A stretch of DNA of 64,000 nucleotides from Capsicum annuum (lineage: Eukaryota > Streptophyta > Magnoliopsida > Solanales > Solanaceae), in NCBI RefSeq assembly GCF_002878395.1, contig NC_061112.1, forward strand, positions 40,354,784-40,418,783, read 5' to 3'. Below the pieces are notes generated by a model that made no database searches, had not been told where the DNA came from, and worked only from the letters and a program-made list of their open reading frames with translations. The position numbers and the translations under genes are program-made. How positions within the stretch are numbered: the first letter of the stretch is position 1; every line of letters starts with the position of its first letter. Of the stretch, positions 31,146-42,811 are shown in pieces.

Positions 31146-32813
31146 AAATCTACACTGACTACGTAGTTCTGTAACTCAGGGATTGCTACTAAGGTTCACA
31201 CCCTCAATTTCCTGGTAAGCCCGAAATCCTGGGTTCACTCGGTACTGAATTCTACTTCTAACTGAACTAATATTGATTACCGGATGCTAAGCTTACTGGG
31301 CAAGTGACTGATAATGAGGGTTAATTGGGTGAATATGCTCATGGTTTAGATGAACTCTTCTGTAACTACTGAAATTCTATAAACAGTTAAGTATTCGTGT
31401 ATTCATAACCCCCAGGACTCGATAACAATGACAATATGACCACTCAAAGCTTTGTAACCATGGAAGGAATCATTATTCACAATTATTCACTTAAGCATTT
31501 CATTAAGCAGATGGGGAATAAGACTTTAACATGGGGATACTTTATAAATATGAAAAGATCACACAATCACATGACCAAATCATAAACTGGGGGTTTTATT
31601 CTGAAGTCACATGAACATGATATGGAAATCATAATATTAAAAACATATTAAAGCTTTAGGGACATATTAAATAGTCAATGTTTAACATCCTTTCATCTTG
31701 GCATTTTATCAAACACTTGATATTCATAGCGTAAGCTAAGCATGGGAATAGTTTAAAGCTTGTACTAATAACATGATTTTGATACTAAATCACCAATTAA
31801 GGTTTTAAATCAGAGAACAATATTATTCAAACTTGTAGGGTTTAATAAAAACAATAATTTCATGTAGACATGATATAAAATTCAAAATTCATGAAAGTTC
31901 ATGGACATAATTCATAAAACATATAAAGATCATGCTTTGAAAACATAAAAATAGATTGTTAGAATCCATGGGTGAAAGGGACCTATGGATGAACATCTAA
32001 CATACCTTGCTTGAAGAATCTTGGAGGTTCTTTTGTAGGTTTCTTGGACTTGAGGTTGAATCTTGGAGGCTATGGTTTGTTCTTTGACAGAGACTACTTT
32101 TGATATGGGAGAAACTAAACAAAATAATGACCTAATAGGACATTTTGTCTTTAATCTCGTATTTTTCATGGATTGGGGTCATGGGACAAAGGCCAAACTA
32201 CCCCTGGGATTAATTTAATTTTTTTCACTGAAAATCCCGATTTTGACCATCACTGCGACGCGGTGCTATCATAGTAAGTCACAAAAATTTCACAGTAAGT
32301 ATAGTCTAAGGATGAGTGTGAAATTACATTTTGGCAAGACACAGTGCTATCACGTTGTGTCACTAGAAAATGAACGAGTGTAAAATTTCACCTTGGCACG
32401 ATGCGATGCTTCTTTGAAAAAGGACGAACGTGAATTGAGGAATCACCACGATGTGGCATGATCGCGGTCAGCTACTTTCTCACACTAAAAGTTTCATAAC
32501 TTCTCACCCCTGTATCGGATTAAGGAAAAATTGGTATTGCTGGAGAGATAATTCAATTATCTATCTGTTGGTGGGTCTTGAGATGGAAAAAGTTGAGTCG
32601 AGCAAAATATATGCTCGTTTAAAGTTTACTAAAGCAACATTCTTATCCAAAACTCAATTGGTAAGGGTTATTTTGATTTATTTAATAGCTAGGAGTTACT
32701 TGAAGCCTTAATATATATCAAAATCACTCATAAAACTAGCAAAGAACTATAATTTATTTCTCATGAGCTTGAAGCATAGTTCTACTATTGGTCTAGATTT
32801 TTGGGGTATTATA

Positions 32814-33648
32814 GTTGAATTGATCACTTTCCTCTCACTGAGTTTTCTTATAATAACAACTATCATTTTAGTAACTAGATAGTTCCGTTCGAGGCTTTGT
32901 ATAGTAGGAGATTTTATTCTCCTACTAGGTGGTTCAAAATTGGGGAGACTAGATTGTTTGGCCCTGACTTGGTTCATTAGGCCATAGAGCTGGTGAAGGT
33001 GATAAGAGATAGGCTTAAGGCCGCACAAAGTTGCCAAAAGTTCTATATAGATATGAGGCAAAGAAAGTTGGAGTTTTATGTAGGTGATTGGGTGTTTTTA
33101 AATGTGTCTCCCATGAAAGGAGTGATGAAATTTAGGATGAAAGGATGCTTAGTCCCTATTATGTTGGGCCGTACTTGATCTTGAGAGAGTTAGGAATATT
33201 TCCTATGAACTATAATAGCCTGCAAGTTTGGCTTCTATTCACCCCGTATTTCATGTATCAATGATGAAGAAGTGTGTGGGTGTCCTTCGTTTGTTGTGTC
33301 TATTGAGAGTGTTGGTGTGAATGATTCATTTTCTTACAGGGAAATCTAATTGAGATTTTGCATAGAAAAGTTCATAGGTTGAGGACCAATGATGTGGTAT
33401 AAGCAAAAGTCCTTTGGAGAAATCAAAAGGTGAAGAAACTACTTAGGAAGCTGAAAAGGATATGAAGGCTAATTATCCATTCTTGTTCTATGTGGGACGA
33501 AAGTGATTAAGGTATGAATTATATTTCCTCTTATTACTTTATGAATTTTTCCTTTGATTCTGGTGTATTCCTGCTATTCTCATGCTGAAAATGTCCTATT
33601 ATCATTTAGGGATGAATGATCCTAAGTGTGTGTGTAGGGGGAGGTTAA
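32814..33648 (+). pseudogene. Family B integrase C-terminal part, first element, with 3' end
   Basis: Continues the integrase: FLLTEFSYNNNYHFS-like (32830-32870), RRFYSPTRWFKIGETRLFGP-like (32905-32965), KVIRDRLKAAQSCQKFY (32993), RKLEFYVGDWVFLNVSPMKG (33060-33120) and a tail VGVNDSFS. A degraded TWEAEKDMKANYPFLF-like end lies near 33450. The polypurine tract is TAGGGGGAGG (33635-33644) before the middle LTR at 33649. A TAG or frame change occurs in each block. Confidence 0.82.
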
Positions 33649-33984
33649 TCTAACTCCCAATTTTTTTTTGTCATTTTATTTTGATCCTTTCATGTTTGGA
33701 ACATCGATTTTTGGCTTAAATTATATTTAGGTATGTTAATAGAGTGTGTCAAAAGAGTTTTGAAATTTCTAGAAGGGGTTCGAGGCTATTTAGAAATTTT
33801 GAGGCAGTAAGCCTCTGAATTTTGGGCATGTCAATGAGGTTACCCTTTATAATATTAGCGTGGTACGAAGGCAGCTTGCCTCTGTAATATCTCTATCTCA
33901 AGAAGGACAATCTCTGCGATAAGCAACTTGGCATGGAAGATGGCAACCAAGATAAGGCTATACCACACTGATGTTTTAAATTCA

Positions 33985-33989
33985 TGTGG
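33985..33989. repeat. Target-site duplication TGTGG (left)
   Basis: TGTGG abuts the solo LTR at 33990 and is repeated exactly at 36691-36695. The host LTR sequence reads through if one copy and the insert are removed. Confidence 0.85.
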
Positions 33990-36690
33990 TGTAACACCCT
34001 AATTCGCCGAACCGGAATGCTACACGGTGCTCATGACCTCGAGAGACGACAAGCTAGCCCATGACTGATATCTGTACCTGTATACTGCAAATTATGATAT
34101 AATAATGCAGAATACATAGAACTGTAAGGCCATAAGGTTCAACTGAATACAATCATGTGGGTGAAAATACCCAAAACAACTCAATATGAACATAAATCTG
34201 AAAGCCTCTAAACTATCTGAATAAGGAGTTGAAGGAACATGTCTCAAACTAACTCTATAATACTGAACTGAAGAAATAAATAAATGTATCAAATCATATT
34301 GTCCTCGAATCAATGAGGACTCACTGTGTCTCTGCGACTGGAATGCTACCACTACTACTGGGCTGGAGCTCGTGTCTCGGAACCTATGGTGTAACATGAA
34401 AAGAAATCACCATAGCGAAAATGCGTTAGTACAACTGGAGTACTAAGTATACGAGGAAGGTAGGCTGAACATAAAGGGTTTCATGCATGAACAACACTGA
34501 CTGACTAATATGAACGTGGGAGTGCAAACACACGTATATAGAAACTAGGACCATGAATACGTGATAGCACGACCTGTAAGCTAATACATGGTTTACTGAT
34601 AACTGTCATGACGATACTGAAACTGATAACATAGATGATTGTATCTGACAGTCTTGTATATACTAAAATTTGAAGAACGCCTTGAGTTCTTTTACAGAGA
34701 CTGATGCTGAAACTGTGGGAAGTAGTGTTTAACCGACATGCCCCATGTATGCCATTATAGCTAAGCTGGGTTCCAATCTCTGCCCCGACTGGAGGGGTGT
34801 CAATACCGTGCCACGGGTAAGGACAACCTGTGAGTGACCCTTATCTGGTGGGTACTCAATGAGAATGTTGGGAACCCTAAAATAATGGGTTAATCCACCT
34901 CATCAACCCTAATCTGACGGGTTAAGATGTCTCAACCTACGATGGCTACGTAGTTCTGGAACACATGGATGACTACTAAGAATCACACCCTAAACTGGCG
35001 GGTGAGTTCCCATCCTTGGGTTCACTCGGTGCTAACCTCTACTCCCATCTGGAGGGACTGGACATGAATAACTGACTCTGCATGACTTAATCTTGCTGAA
35101 TTCCATTGACTGGCGGAATGTTACTGACATCTAACAATTGACTAAGATCATGAGTTTTTCCTGAGTCACATGACTGACTGAAGTCTATGGAATCATAGCT
35201 TGAGGTTGGATATCGTGAAACATGACATGGATCTAGGCACACAGTTGTAGTTTTTGGGTACAAGTACCCCCAGGACTCGATGGAAGGAAACTGACACACA
35301 TGACTGACTTGATCATAATAGTAGAGTCCATAATTTATATTATCATAAGTAGGGATCTCATACTAAGCATGGTTATCAACAATGTATTGCATGGAAAGGA
35401 TTTCATATCACATGGAAGTACTTGCACAATCTTAATATCATGTTCATTACATAATCATATTGGCAACACATACCAATAGCATGGAAGTTCATGTGGAATG
35501 CATGGTTATCATACATCTTGTTCATAAGTAGGATTTGCAAGTAAACATAGCATAATCTCATAAGAATAGTTCATGAGTATTCCAACAACATTTACAAGGC
35601 ACATTAACAACATAGAAGTCATTGGAACGTAAGGGCATATCATGAATCCTTCACTTAGTTACAATTTAGCTATATTACATGATTTCTAGTTTCTTAGGCA
35701 TTTTATCAAACACCGTACATGCACATCTTAAGCATAGGTGAAATCATCAAATTCATACATCATGAACAACCCAATTTACATGTTTCCAACTCATATAATA
35801 TCATGTAATTCAAAACAACCATATAAAGATTCCATCTTGGGAATCACCCAATATCAACAACATGATCATCAACACCCAAAATATAAAAATCATACTTTAT
35901 AATGAAAAAGAGCATTTTTGAACTTTATGGATGAAAGGGATCTATAAATCAACTCACGCATACCTTAGAAGAAAAATTCTTGATGATTGATGGACGAATT
36001 TCCTTAAAATTGGATCTTCAAGCTTAGTTACGCAACCCTAGTTGTTTTTCTCTTTTAGTGCTCTTGGATGATGAGCTTTGAGATGAAAATAGGGTTGTAA
36101 TATGTTTAGAAGCTATATATTTCGTAGGGTTAAGTTTAGGGACGTGTAAGGAGTGTTAAAAGACTTAATTACCCCTAAAATAACTCAAAACGGAGTATTT
36201 TTGGCACCTGGAATTGACTAAGGTGGTGCCCAAGTGACTGCCTAAGCTAGGTTAGGCGGCGCCTAACCAATCACCTATGTTTGGGTTGGGCGGCGCCTAA
36301 CCAATCGCCTATGCTTACTGTCTCTCACAAAAATAGGCATAACTTATCGCTCGGGTATTGGATTAAGGTGAAATTGGTATCGTTAGAAAGAGAATTCGAT
36401 TCTATATAATTTGGTGGGTCTAAATCAGACAAAATACCACATTAATATCAATTTATACTCATTCAAAGATGACTCTTGCAGAATAAAATAATAAAACTTG
36501 ATGGATTAAAAAACTCTTAGCTTGTATTACCTTAAGTGACTCATATGAACATGCTTAATGCATCATAAGCTATCCTATCACTAGGATATTCACTGTAAGT
36601 CATGTACTCAAGTATGAATCACAGGATAGGAGATTTCATACGTAGAAATACTTATTCACTTCCTAGCTTAGAAACATGCAGGGTATTAAA
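33990..36690 (-). mobile_element. Antisense solo LTR inside family B middle LTR (family D)
   Basis: 2701 bp. Left border TGTAACACCC, right border GGGTATTAAA (one base off CA), exact TGTGG duplications on both sides. It shares with the family A LTR the words GCTCATGACCTCGA and GACATGCCCCAT, and the AGGACTCGAT block. It contains the three-hairpin module (34301-34444), hairpin units (34832-35010) and a cassette with two GGCGGCGCCTAACCAATC copies (36195-36325). No internal sequence, so it is a solo LTR. Confidence 0.9.
34301..34444 (-). promoter_or_regulatory. Three-hairpin LTR module, solo LTR D
   Basis: In element sense: HP0 34444-34428 (AGTAC/GTACT, loop TCCAGTT), HP1 34415-34384 (CTATGGTG/CACCATAG, a 16-nt loop), HP2 34320-34301 (GTCCTC/GAGGAC, loop ATTGATTC). 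The HP1 loop is larger than the usual 7 nt, yet the stem is one pair longer. Confidence 0.75.
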
Positions 36691-36695
36691 TGTGG
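36691..36695. repeat. Target-site duplication TGTGG (right)
   Basis: Exact copy of 33985-33989 directly after the solo LTR. Confidence 0.85.
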
Positions 36696-37329
36696 TTTAG
36701 TTTATTCAATTGGGATGAGCTATTTTTGGGTCTTTTCACTTATGTACGACCCTTAGACATAACTTAGACTTATTTCATTAGTTTTTTCTAAGATCAATTG
36801 CTCTCTTTCACTCTTAATCTCAAAACCCAATAAAAACTCAAGGGTTTCATTGAGGATTTATCATTTGAGTTCCAAGATCCAAATTGCTTTCAAATTCTTT
36901 TTGTCTAAGGAATGTATCTTTTTCCTAAATTGATTTTATGTAAAAACATGTATTTAATTATTATACATATGGTTTAATTGTTGGATTTTTAATATGGGTT
37001 GTGGTATTTGGAATGACTATTGTATAAATTGGATTCCCATGGTTTTGAATTGATTGTTCATACTGTATTTTCATGAATTTGAGCTATTTAAATGAATGAG
37101 TGTGGGAATTGGAATGGGGGACAAGGATTTTCCCAAACTTGATGGTATAATGGTTTGACATTGGCTTTAACCTCAACCTAGTTTGTGAAATTTGATTTAA
37201 GACATAGATATCTGCATAAATTACTTCACTTGTGAAACCTTGCATTGCATAAAAGGTCATTGGAACATAAATTTTCTCTAGAAAGGCCGTGGTGGCCATT
37301 AATTGATTTTGAATAGGAAATTTGGAGTC

Positions 37330-37540
37330 CAATTGGGTAAACGAGTAAAGTCCCAATTGGCTAAATATTTTAAAGTCCTATAGGTTGATGGGTTAGAGTC
37401 CCAGTTGGCTGAATGGGTCAGAGTTCTATTGGGTGATGGGTTATAGTCCCTGTTGGTTAAATGGGTTAGAGTCCTATTGGCTCAATGGGTTGGAGTCTTA
37501 TTAGCTGATGAATTAGAGTCCAATTGGCTAAATAGTTTAG
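37330..37540 (+). repeat. 48-bp minisatellite, family B middle LTR
   Basis: Same two-part unit as 24800-25000 with more, and more scrambled, copies. Repeated TTGGCTAAATGGG and GATGGGTTAGAGTCC words alternate. Confidence 0.75.
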
Positions 37541-38084
37541 TTTTGCATGATGACATTGGCTTGCAAGCTTGTTTATTTGGTATGATGATAACATTAAATA
37601 AATGCCTTAACGGATGACTCCTTGTTTAATGAAGGGAAATATGTACATATTATAATTAGGCTTACAGGGGTAGTGTAGTAAAGCTGTGAATATATAGGTC
37701 CCAAGGGACTGATACTGGAAACTCATATTTGTCGGCGTGAGGGTTTGTCTTAGTGACTATTTGCATGTGTCATACTTGATATATATTCTAGGATACGACT
37801 GGTTGCCTTGATGACTTTAGATTTCCCTCATTTTTCTTTAGTTCGTGAAGCTAACACGCACTAGAGCCCTTTTGGTGGAGGGATTTAGACCTATATTGCC
37901 CATGGGTTCCTTTATGATGGTTAAGTGACATAGTCTAGGCTAATATTTTAACTCTCATGCTAAACCTTATTCCTTATCCCATCTTTTATCTATATGTGTA
38001 TATTATTATGTGCATGTTATTTTGAATAATTTTGAACTCACTTGATATTGGCATAATTTTATCTTTATTCCCTGAGTTACATGC

Positions 38085-38233
38085 TAGTGCTTACCTCGCT
38101 AACCATCTCTGAATTCTCTATCCCCATGCGATGCAGTCTTTGGAGATACTTTTATTTTTCCTTTGCAGTGATAGGTAATTCTTGGATTGTTCATGAGTCA
38201 GCTTGAAGTAGTGAACCTTCTTCTTTCAGAAGG
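38085..38233 (+). promoter_or_regulatory. Three-hairpin LTR module, family B middle LTR
   Basis: HP0 (38085-38101): TAGTG/CGCTA, loop CTTACCT, one wobble. HP1 (38119-38133): TATC/GATG, loop CCCATGC, shortened stem. HP2 (38216-38233): CCTTC/GAAGG, 8-nt loop. Confidence 0.55.
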
Positions 38234-38549
38234 CTTGTTACTTCTTTTTTAGTTTATGTCATTGAATGGTTCAATTGGTTTCCCTTTTTGGCTATTATTG
38301 GGGCCATATCCCAACCTAGTATGATGTTAGTTTCTTACAGGCTTTGTGGATTACTGTGGATCGAGATAGTTATTGGAGGCTTAGTTCCTTTTTGAGTTAT
38401 CTTCTCTTCTTGCTTATGTCTATTTGGATTGCTTTTGCTTTCACATATGAATTGTGTTTTATTTGACTATGCAAAATAGGTTATCTCTAATCCTTGATGT
38501 ACTTGAGATACCTGTCATAGATAGGCCCTTGTTTGGATTGTGACAAACT

Positions 38550-38561
38550 TGGTATTAGAGC
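38550..38561 (+). other. Primer binding site, second family B element
   Basis: TGGTATTAGAGC, the initiator-Met tRNA complement with one C-to-T change. Confidence 0.85.
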
Positions 38562-38754
38562 ATGATTTAGATTTGTTGGGTGTCCACAAAGCCGTGTCGA
38601 GTAGAGTGCTTTTTATTGGTTTGTAGTGCACCACACTTATAAGGAGGGGGGATATAAGACATTTAGGAATGTTCCCTTTCTTGTGTTCTTTTTTAGGCTA
38701 TAGAGTCTAAGGTCTTTAATCTCTTTTAATTCCTATTCTTTCGTGTTTCAGATC

Positions 38755-40130
38755 ATGCCTCCCTAAAGATCTAGTGCTCATTAAACTCTTCTATCCCACT
38801 TGAGGACAACATGCACAAAACTCATCCTAGTTATAGAGTTCAGAACTAGTTTAGGGTCCCTACTTTTGATTTCTTCAAAAGTTCCACTGGTCCCCACTAG
38901 TCCTCCTTGGGCTCCTCAGGGTGCTGTATCTATTGCTAAGTTTAGAAAGTTAATCCATTTGCTTACTCAGTTGGTGGCCTCTCAGTAACACCAGTCTGAG
39001 CATATTACTTTTATCACTCCTTCTTCTAAGGTCATTATAATTGGCCAGTTCATGAGGTTGAGTCCTTCAACTTTTACTGGATCTAAGGATGAGGAGGATC
39101 CTCAAGGGTTCATTGATAAGGTGGAAAATATATTCAAAGTGATGCATGCTTTTGACTTTGAGGGTATGGAGTTTATCGCCTACCAGCTTAAAGATGTGGC
39201 ATATCAGTGGTGTAAGGAGTGTGAGAATTCAAGTAGTGATGATGTTAAGCCAGCATTATAGAATAAGTTATTAGTGGTAGAAGGAGTGGGAGCATTTGAG
39301 TGGTGATGATGCTAAGCCAACATTATGGGATAAGTTTTCTAGTGCTTTCCTTGATCAATTCTTTTCTCAAGAGTTGAGGGATGCGAAAGTAGAGGAGTTC
39401 GTGGATTTGAAATAGAGGAGGATGACTATAAAGGAATATGCTTTGAAATTCCACCAGTTGTCTCACTATGCTTTAGAGTTGGAGTCTTTTATGTATGCTA
39501 AGATGAGGAAGTTTGCTTCAGGATTATCTCAAGACTTGGTGTTGGAGTGTAGGGCCATCTTATTGAATAATGATATGGAGATATCTGGAATTATGGTGTA
39601 CATGCAATAAGTTAAGAATGAGAAAAAGAAGTAGACAGAAATAGGAGAGAGGCAAAGTAAGAAGCTCAAGTATTTAGAGAAGGGTAAAGGTCAGCACAAT
39701 AATTGTAGAGATAGTAGGTGGTAGGGAAGAAAGAAGAATTAGGGGAAATCTTATTTGTTGGCTAGTTCTCTATATCCTAAGTCATCTGATTATCAACACT
39801 TTTAGATTGATACTGGGTTTAGGGCACAAGGTGTCTAGTTGTAGGCTAGTGGAGCCTAGTCAGCCCTATCTTATCCCTCTTGTCATTTTTATGGGAAGGC
39901 GCATCATGGAGTTTGTGAAGAGAGGATAAATAAGTGCTTTAATTATGGCCAACTTGGTTACGTACAATAAGATTGTCCCTCAACCAAGGTAGCCATGGAA
40001 GCTAATAAGATCCTTATTGCTACACTTTCAGCTTTTGTGCCAAAGGGTGCGACATTTGGTTCCAGTACTATTTGGAATCATCTATTTTCTTTTGCTACCC
40101 TTTAGGAATCTAAGGCTTCTCCTGATGTTA
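38755..40130 (+). pseudogene. Family B gag, second element
   Basis: ATG at 38755 (MPP, then a TAA where CAA is expected). Readable: MRLSPSTFTGSK and EEDPQGFIDKVENIFKVM (39052 on), YQLKDVAYQW, then MTIKEYALKFHQLSHYALEL and RKFASGLSQDLVLECRAILL (39422-39600). The zinc knuckle at about 39935 is damaged (CFNYGQLGYVQ...DCP): one Cys and the His are replaced. A local duplication of about 65 bp lies at 39209-39340. Confidence 0.83.
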
Positions 40131-42811
40131 TAACCGATACATTATAACTTTTCTCTCATAATGTGTATTGTTTACTTGATTTGGGTTCTACCCTTTCTTA
40201 TGTAACCCCTTATGTGGTTGTGCAATTTGGTTTTGGTCTTCGAGTCTATTTTTGAGCCCTTTTCTATATCTACTCTAGTGGGTGTTTTTATTGTGTCTAG
40301 AAGAGTTTATATGGGGTTGTGTGGTCTCTATCTTTCATAGGGAGACATTGGTGGATCTTATAAAGTTGGATATGTTTGACTTTGATGTGATCTTAGTGAT
40401 TGATTGGATTCATTCTTTCTATGCTTCTCTAGATTTTTGGTCCCATAAGGTCAATTCCCAATTCTCGAATGAACTAGTGATGAGTAGAAAGGGACTTCTT
40501 TAGTGCCCAAAGGGAGGTTCATCTCTTATCTTAGAGCCCAAAAGTTGATTTCCTAGGGTGTCTTTATTATTTGGTTTGGGTAAAAGATTCTTGCTCGAAT
40601 GATCCCTCTTTGAAATCCGTTCCTATGGCTAATGAGTTTCCTAAGGTCTTTTCTGATAATTTTTCCAAAATTCCACTTGATAGGGAAATAGACTTTTGGA
40701 TTGATCTTTTATGCGATACCTGTCCTATCTCTATTCCTCCTTATAGAATGGCTTCAGTTGAATTGAAGGAGATAAAAGAGCAATTAAAGGTTATGACCTA
40801 TGATTCTAGGAAGATCAAAGTTTATCAGAAGAATTACCCGACCATGACTTAGAATTATTGGCTGTGGTTTTTTCTTTCAAGATTTGTTATCACTTTTTGT
40901 ATAGGATTCATATGGATATCTTTTCAGATTGTAAGAGCTTGTAGCACGTGTTCACCAAAAGAAGTTGAGTCTAAGGCAAATAAGATGGCTTGAGTTGCTC
41001 AAGGATTATGATATAAGTCTTTATTTTCATCCAGATAAAACTAATATGGTTTTTGATGCTCTTAGCAGGTTGTCCATGGGAAGCTTACCTCATATAGATA
41101 AGGAGAAACAAGGCCTGGTGATTGATATTCATCGGTTGAAAAATCTTGGAGTTCGTATTTCTGATTATAAGAATGGAGGTGTGATTGCTTATGAAGTGGT
41201 GAAGTCATCTCTTGGTTTTGAGGTGAAGGAGAAACGGGTTTTGGGATTCTATCTTGATGTTAATTAAGAATGATGTAGGTCAGCAGAGAGTTATAGCTTT
41301 TGAGATTGGTGGTGACGGTATCTTGAGGTACTAAGGTAGATTATGTGTTCCTGTTATTGATGGGCGGAGAGAAATGATCTTGGCTTAGGCTTATAAGTCA
41401 AGGTATACATTTCATCCTGGTTCGATGAAGATTTATTACGATTTGAAGGAGATCTATTATTGGAATAACATAAAGCGAGATATGGCCTATTTGGTGGCTA
41501 AGTACATGGTTTGTCAACAAGAAAAGGTGGAGCACTTGAGGCCTAGTGGGTAATCTCAAGAGATTGAGTTTCCCATGTAGAAATAAGAGGTGATCACTAT
41601 AGACTTTGTTATAGGTCTTTTGCAGTCTCATAATCAGTCTGATTTGATTTGGGTCATCGTGAATAGGATGACTAAATCTGCTCATTTCTTTCCAGTGAGG
41701 ACTAACTACTCTGGAGAGTATTGTGCAAAGTTGTTCATTCAGAAGATTGTCATGTTTCATGGTATGCCTGATTCTATTATTCCAGAAAGAGGTATATAGT
41801 TCTCTTCTCACTTTTGGAATGTATTCTAGAGAGGTTTGGGGACTTAGGTGAACCTTAACACTACTTTCCACCCTCAGACGGATGAACAAGCGAAGAGGAA
41901 TACTTAGACTTTGAAGATATGCTAAGGGCTTGTGTGATTAACTTTGATGGTAGTTGGGTTAATCACTTGCCTCTCATTGTGTTTTCTTATAATAACATCT
42001 ATCTTTCTAGTATCTAGATGGATTCGGTTGATGCTTTGAATGGTAGGAGATGTTATTCTCTTACTGGGTGGTTTGAGGTTAGGGATATTAGATTGTTTGG
42101 CCCTGACTTGGTTTATCAGGACATGGAGAAATTGAAGGTGATCAGGGATAGGCTTAAGGCCATAAAAAATTTCCAAAAGTCCTATGCATATGTGAGATAA
42201 AAAGAGTTGGAATTTGATTTAGGTGATTAGGTTTCCTTGAAGGTGTCTCCTAAGAAGGGAGTGATGAGATTTGGGAAGAAGAGAAAACTCGGTCCCCTTT
42301 ATGTTGGCCCATATTTGACCTTAAGAAGAGTTGGGAATGTTACTTATGAACTAGAATTGCCTGCAAGTTTGGGTTCCATTCACCCCGTATTTCATGTATT
42401 AATGTTGAAGAATTTTATGGGTGATCCTTCGTTGGTTGTTCCTATTAAAAGTGTTGGTGTGATGAATTCATTGTCTTATGAGAAAGTCCTGGTTGAGATT
42501 TTGGATAGACAAGTTGGTAAGTTGAGGACCAAGGATATGGCTTAGGTAAAGGTCCTTTGGAGAAATGAAAAGGTAAAGAAGCTACTTGGGAAGCTGAAGA
42601 GGATATGAAGGTTAAGTACCAATTCTTGTTCATGTGTCACATGAAAGTGCTTAAGGAAATGGAGTGTCACACGAAAGTGCTTAAGGTATGAATTCCATTT
42701 CCTTTGATTATTTTTTGAGTTGGTCATTTGATTTTTGTGTATTCCCGCTATTCTCGTTCTAAAAGTGTCCTAACTAATCATTATGGGACAAATGATCCTA
42801 AGGAGGGATAA
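40131..42811 (+). pseudogene. Family B pol, second element, RT deleted
   Basis: Protease at about 40170: LDLGSTLSYVTPYVVVQFGF, then WGCVVSIFHRETLVDLIKL and DVILVIDWIHSFYASLDF (40310-40440). The RT begins (KIPLDREIDFWIDLL, 40660-40710; MASVELKEIKEQLK, 40748) and then jumps at about 40790 to the RNase H region (QKNYPTMT, 40826). About 875 bp including the RT active site are missing. Integrase: TIDFVIGL (41593), second catalytic position PERG where DRG is expected (about 41785), RACVINFDGSWVNHLPLIVF-like (41930-41985), ELEFDLGD, then [20 protein letters not shown] and [12 protein letters not shown] (42300-42410). A purine tract AAGGAGGGAT precedes the third LTR. Confidence 0.86.

Larger units (their letters stand above)
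30167..32813 (-). mobile_element. Antisense solo LTR inside integrase (family E)
   Basis: About 2647 bp related to the other long LTRs. The left border GTAACGCCCCA (element 3' end) and right border GGGTATTATA are both one or two bases off TG...CA. Flanking GTTGG (30162-30166) and GTTGA (32814-32818) agree at 4 of 5, a decayed target-site duplication. No interior is present, so the element was reduced to one LTR by LTR-LTR recombination. It holds the three-hairpin module (30538-30680), a hairpin array (about 31040-31145) and a cassette (32240-32480). The integrase frame resumes after it. Confidence 0.82.
33649..38545 (+). repeat. Family B LTR, shared middle copy (interrupted)
   Basis: 33649-33989 plus 36691-38545 (about 2.19 kb of LTR), split by a solo LTR. 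It starts TCTAACTCCC (decayed TGTAACACCC) and ends TTGTGACA before a primer site. It is the 3' LTR of the first element and the 5' LTR of the second. The minisatellite at about 37330-37540 is longer than in copy 1. Confidence 0.85.

Noticed and set aside
41398..41889. 163-codon minus-strand frame
   Set aside because: It is the antisense shadow of the family B integrase, which has clear motifs on the plus strand.
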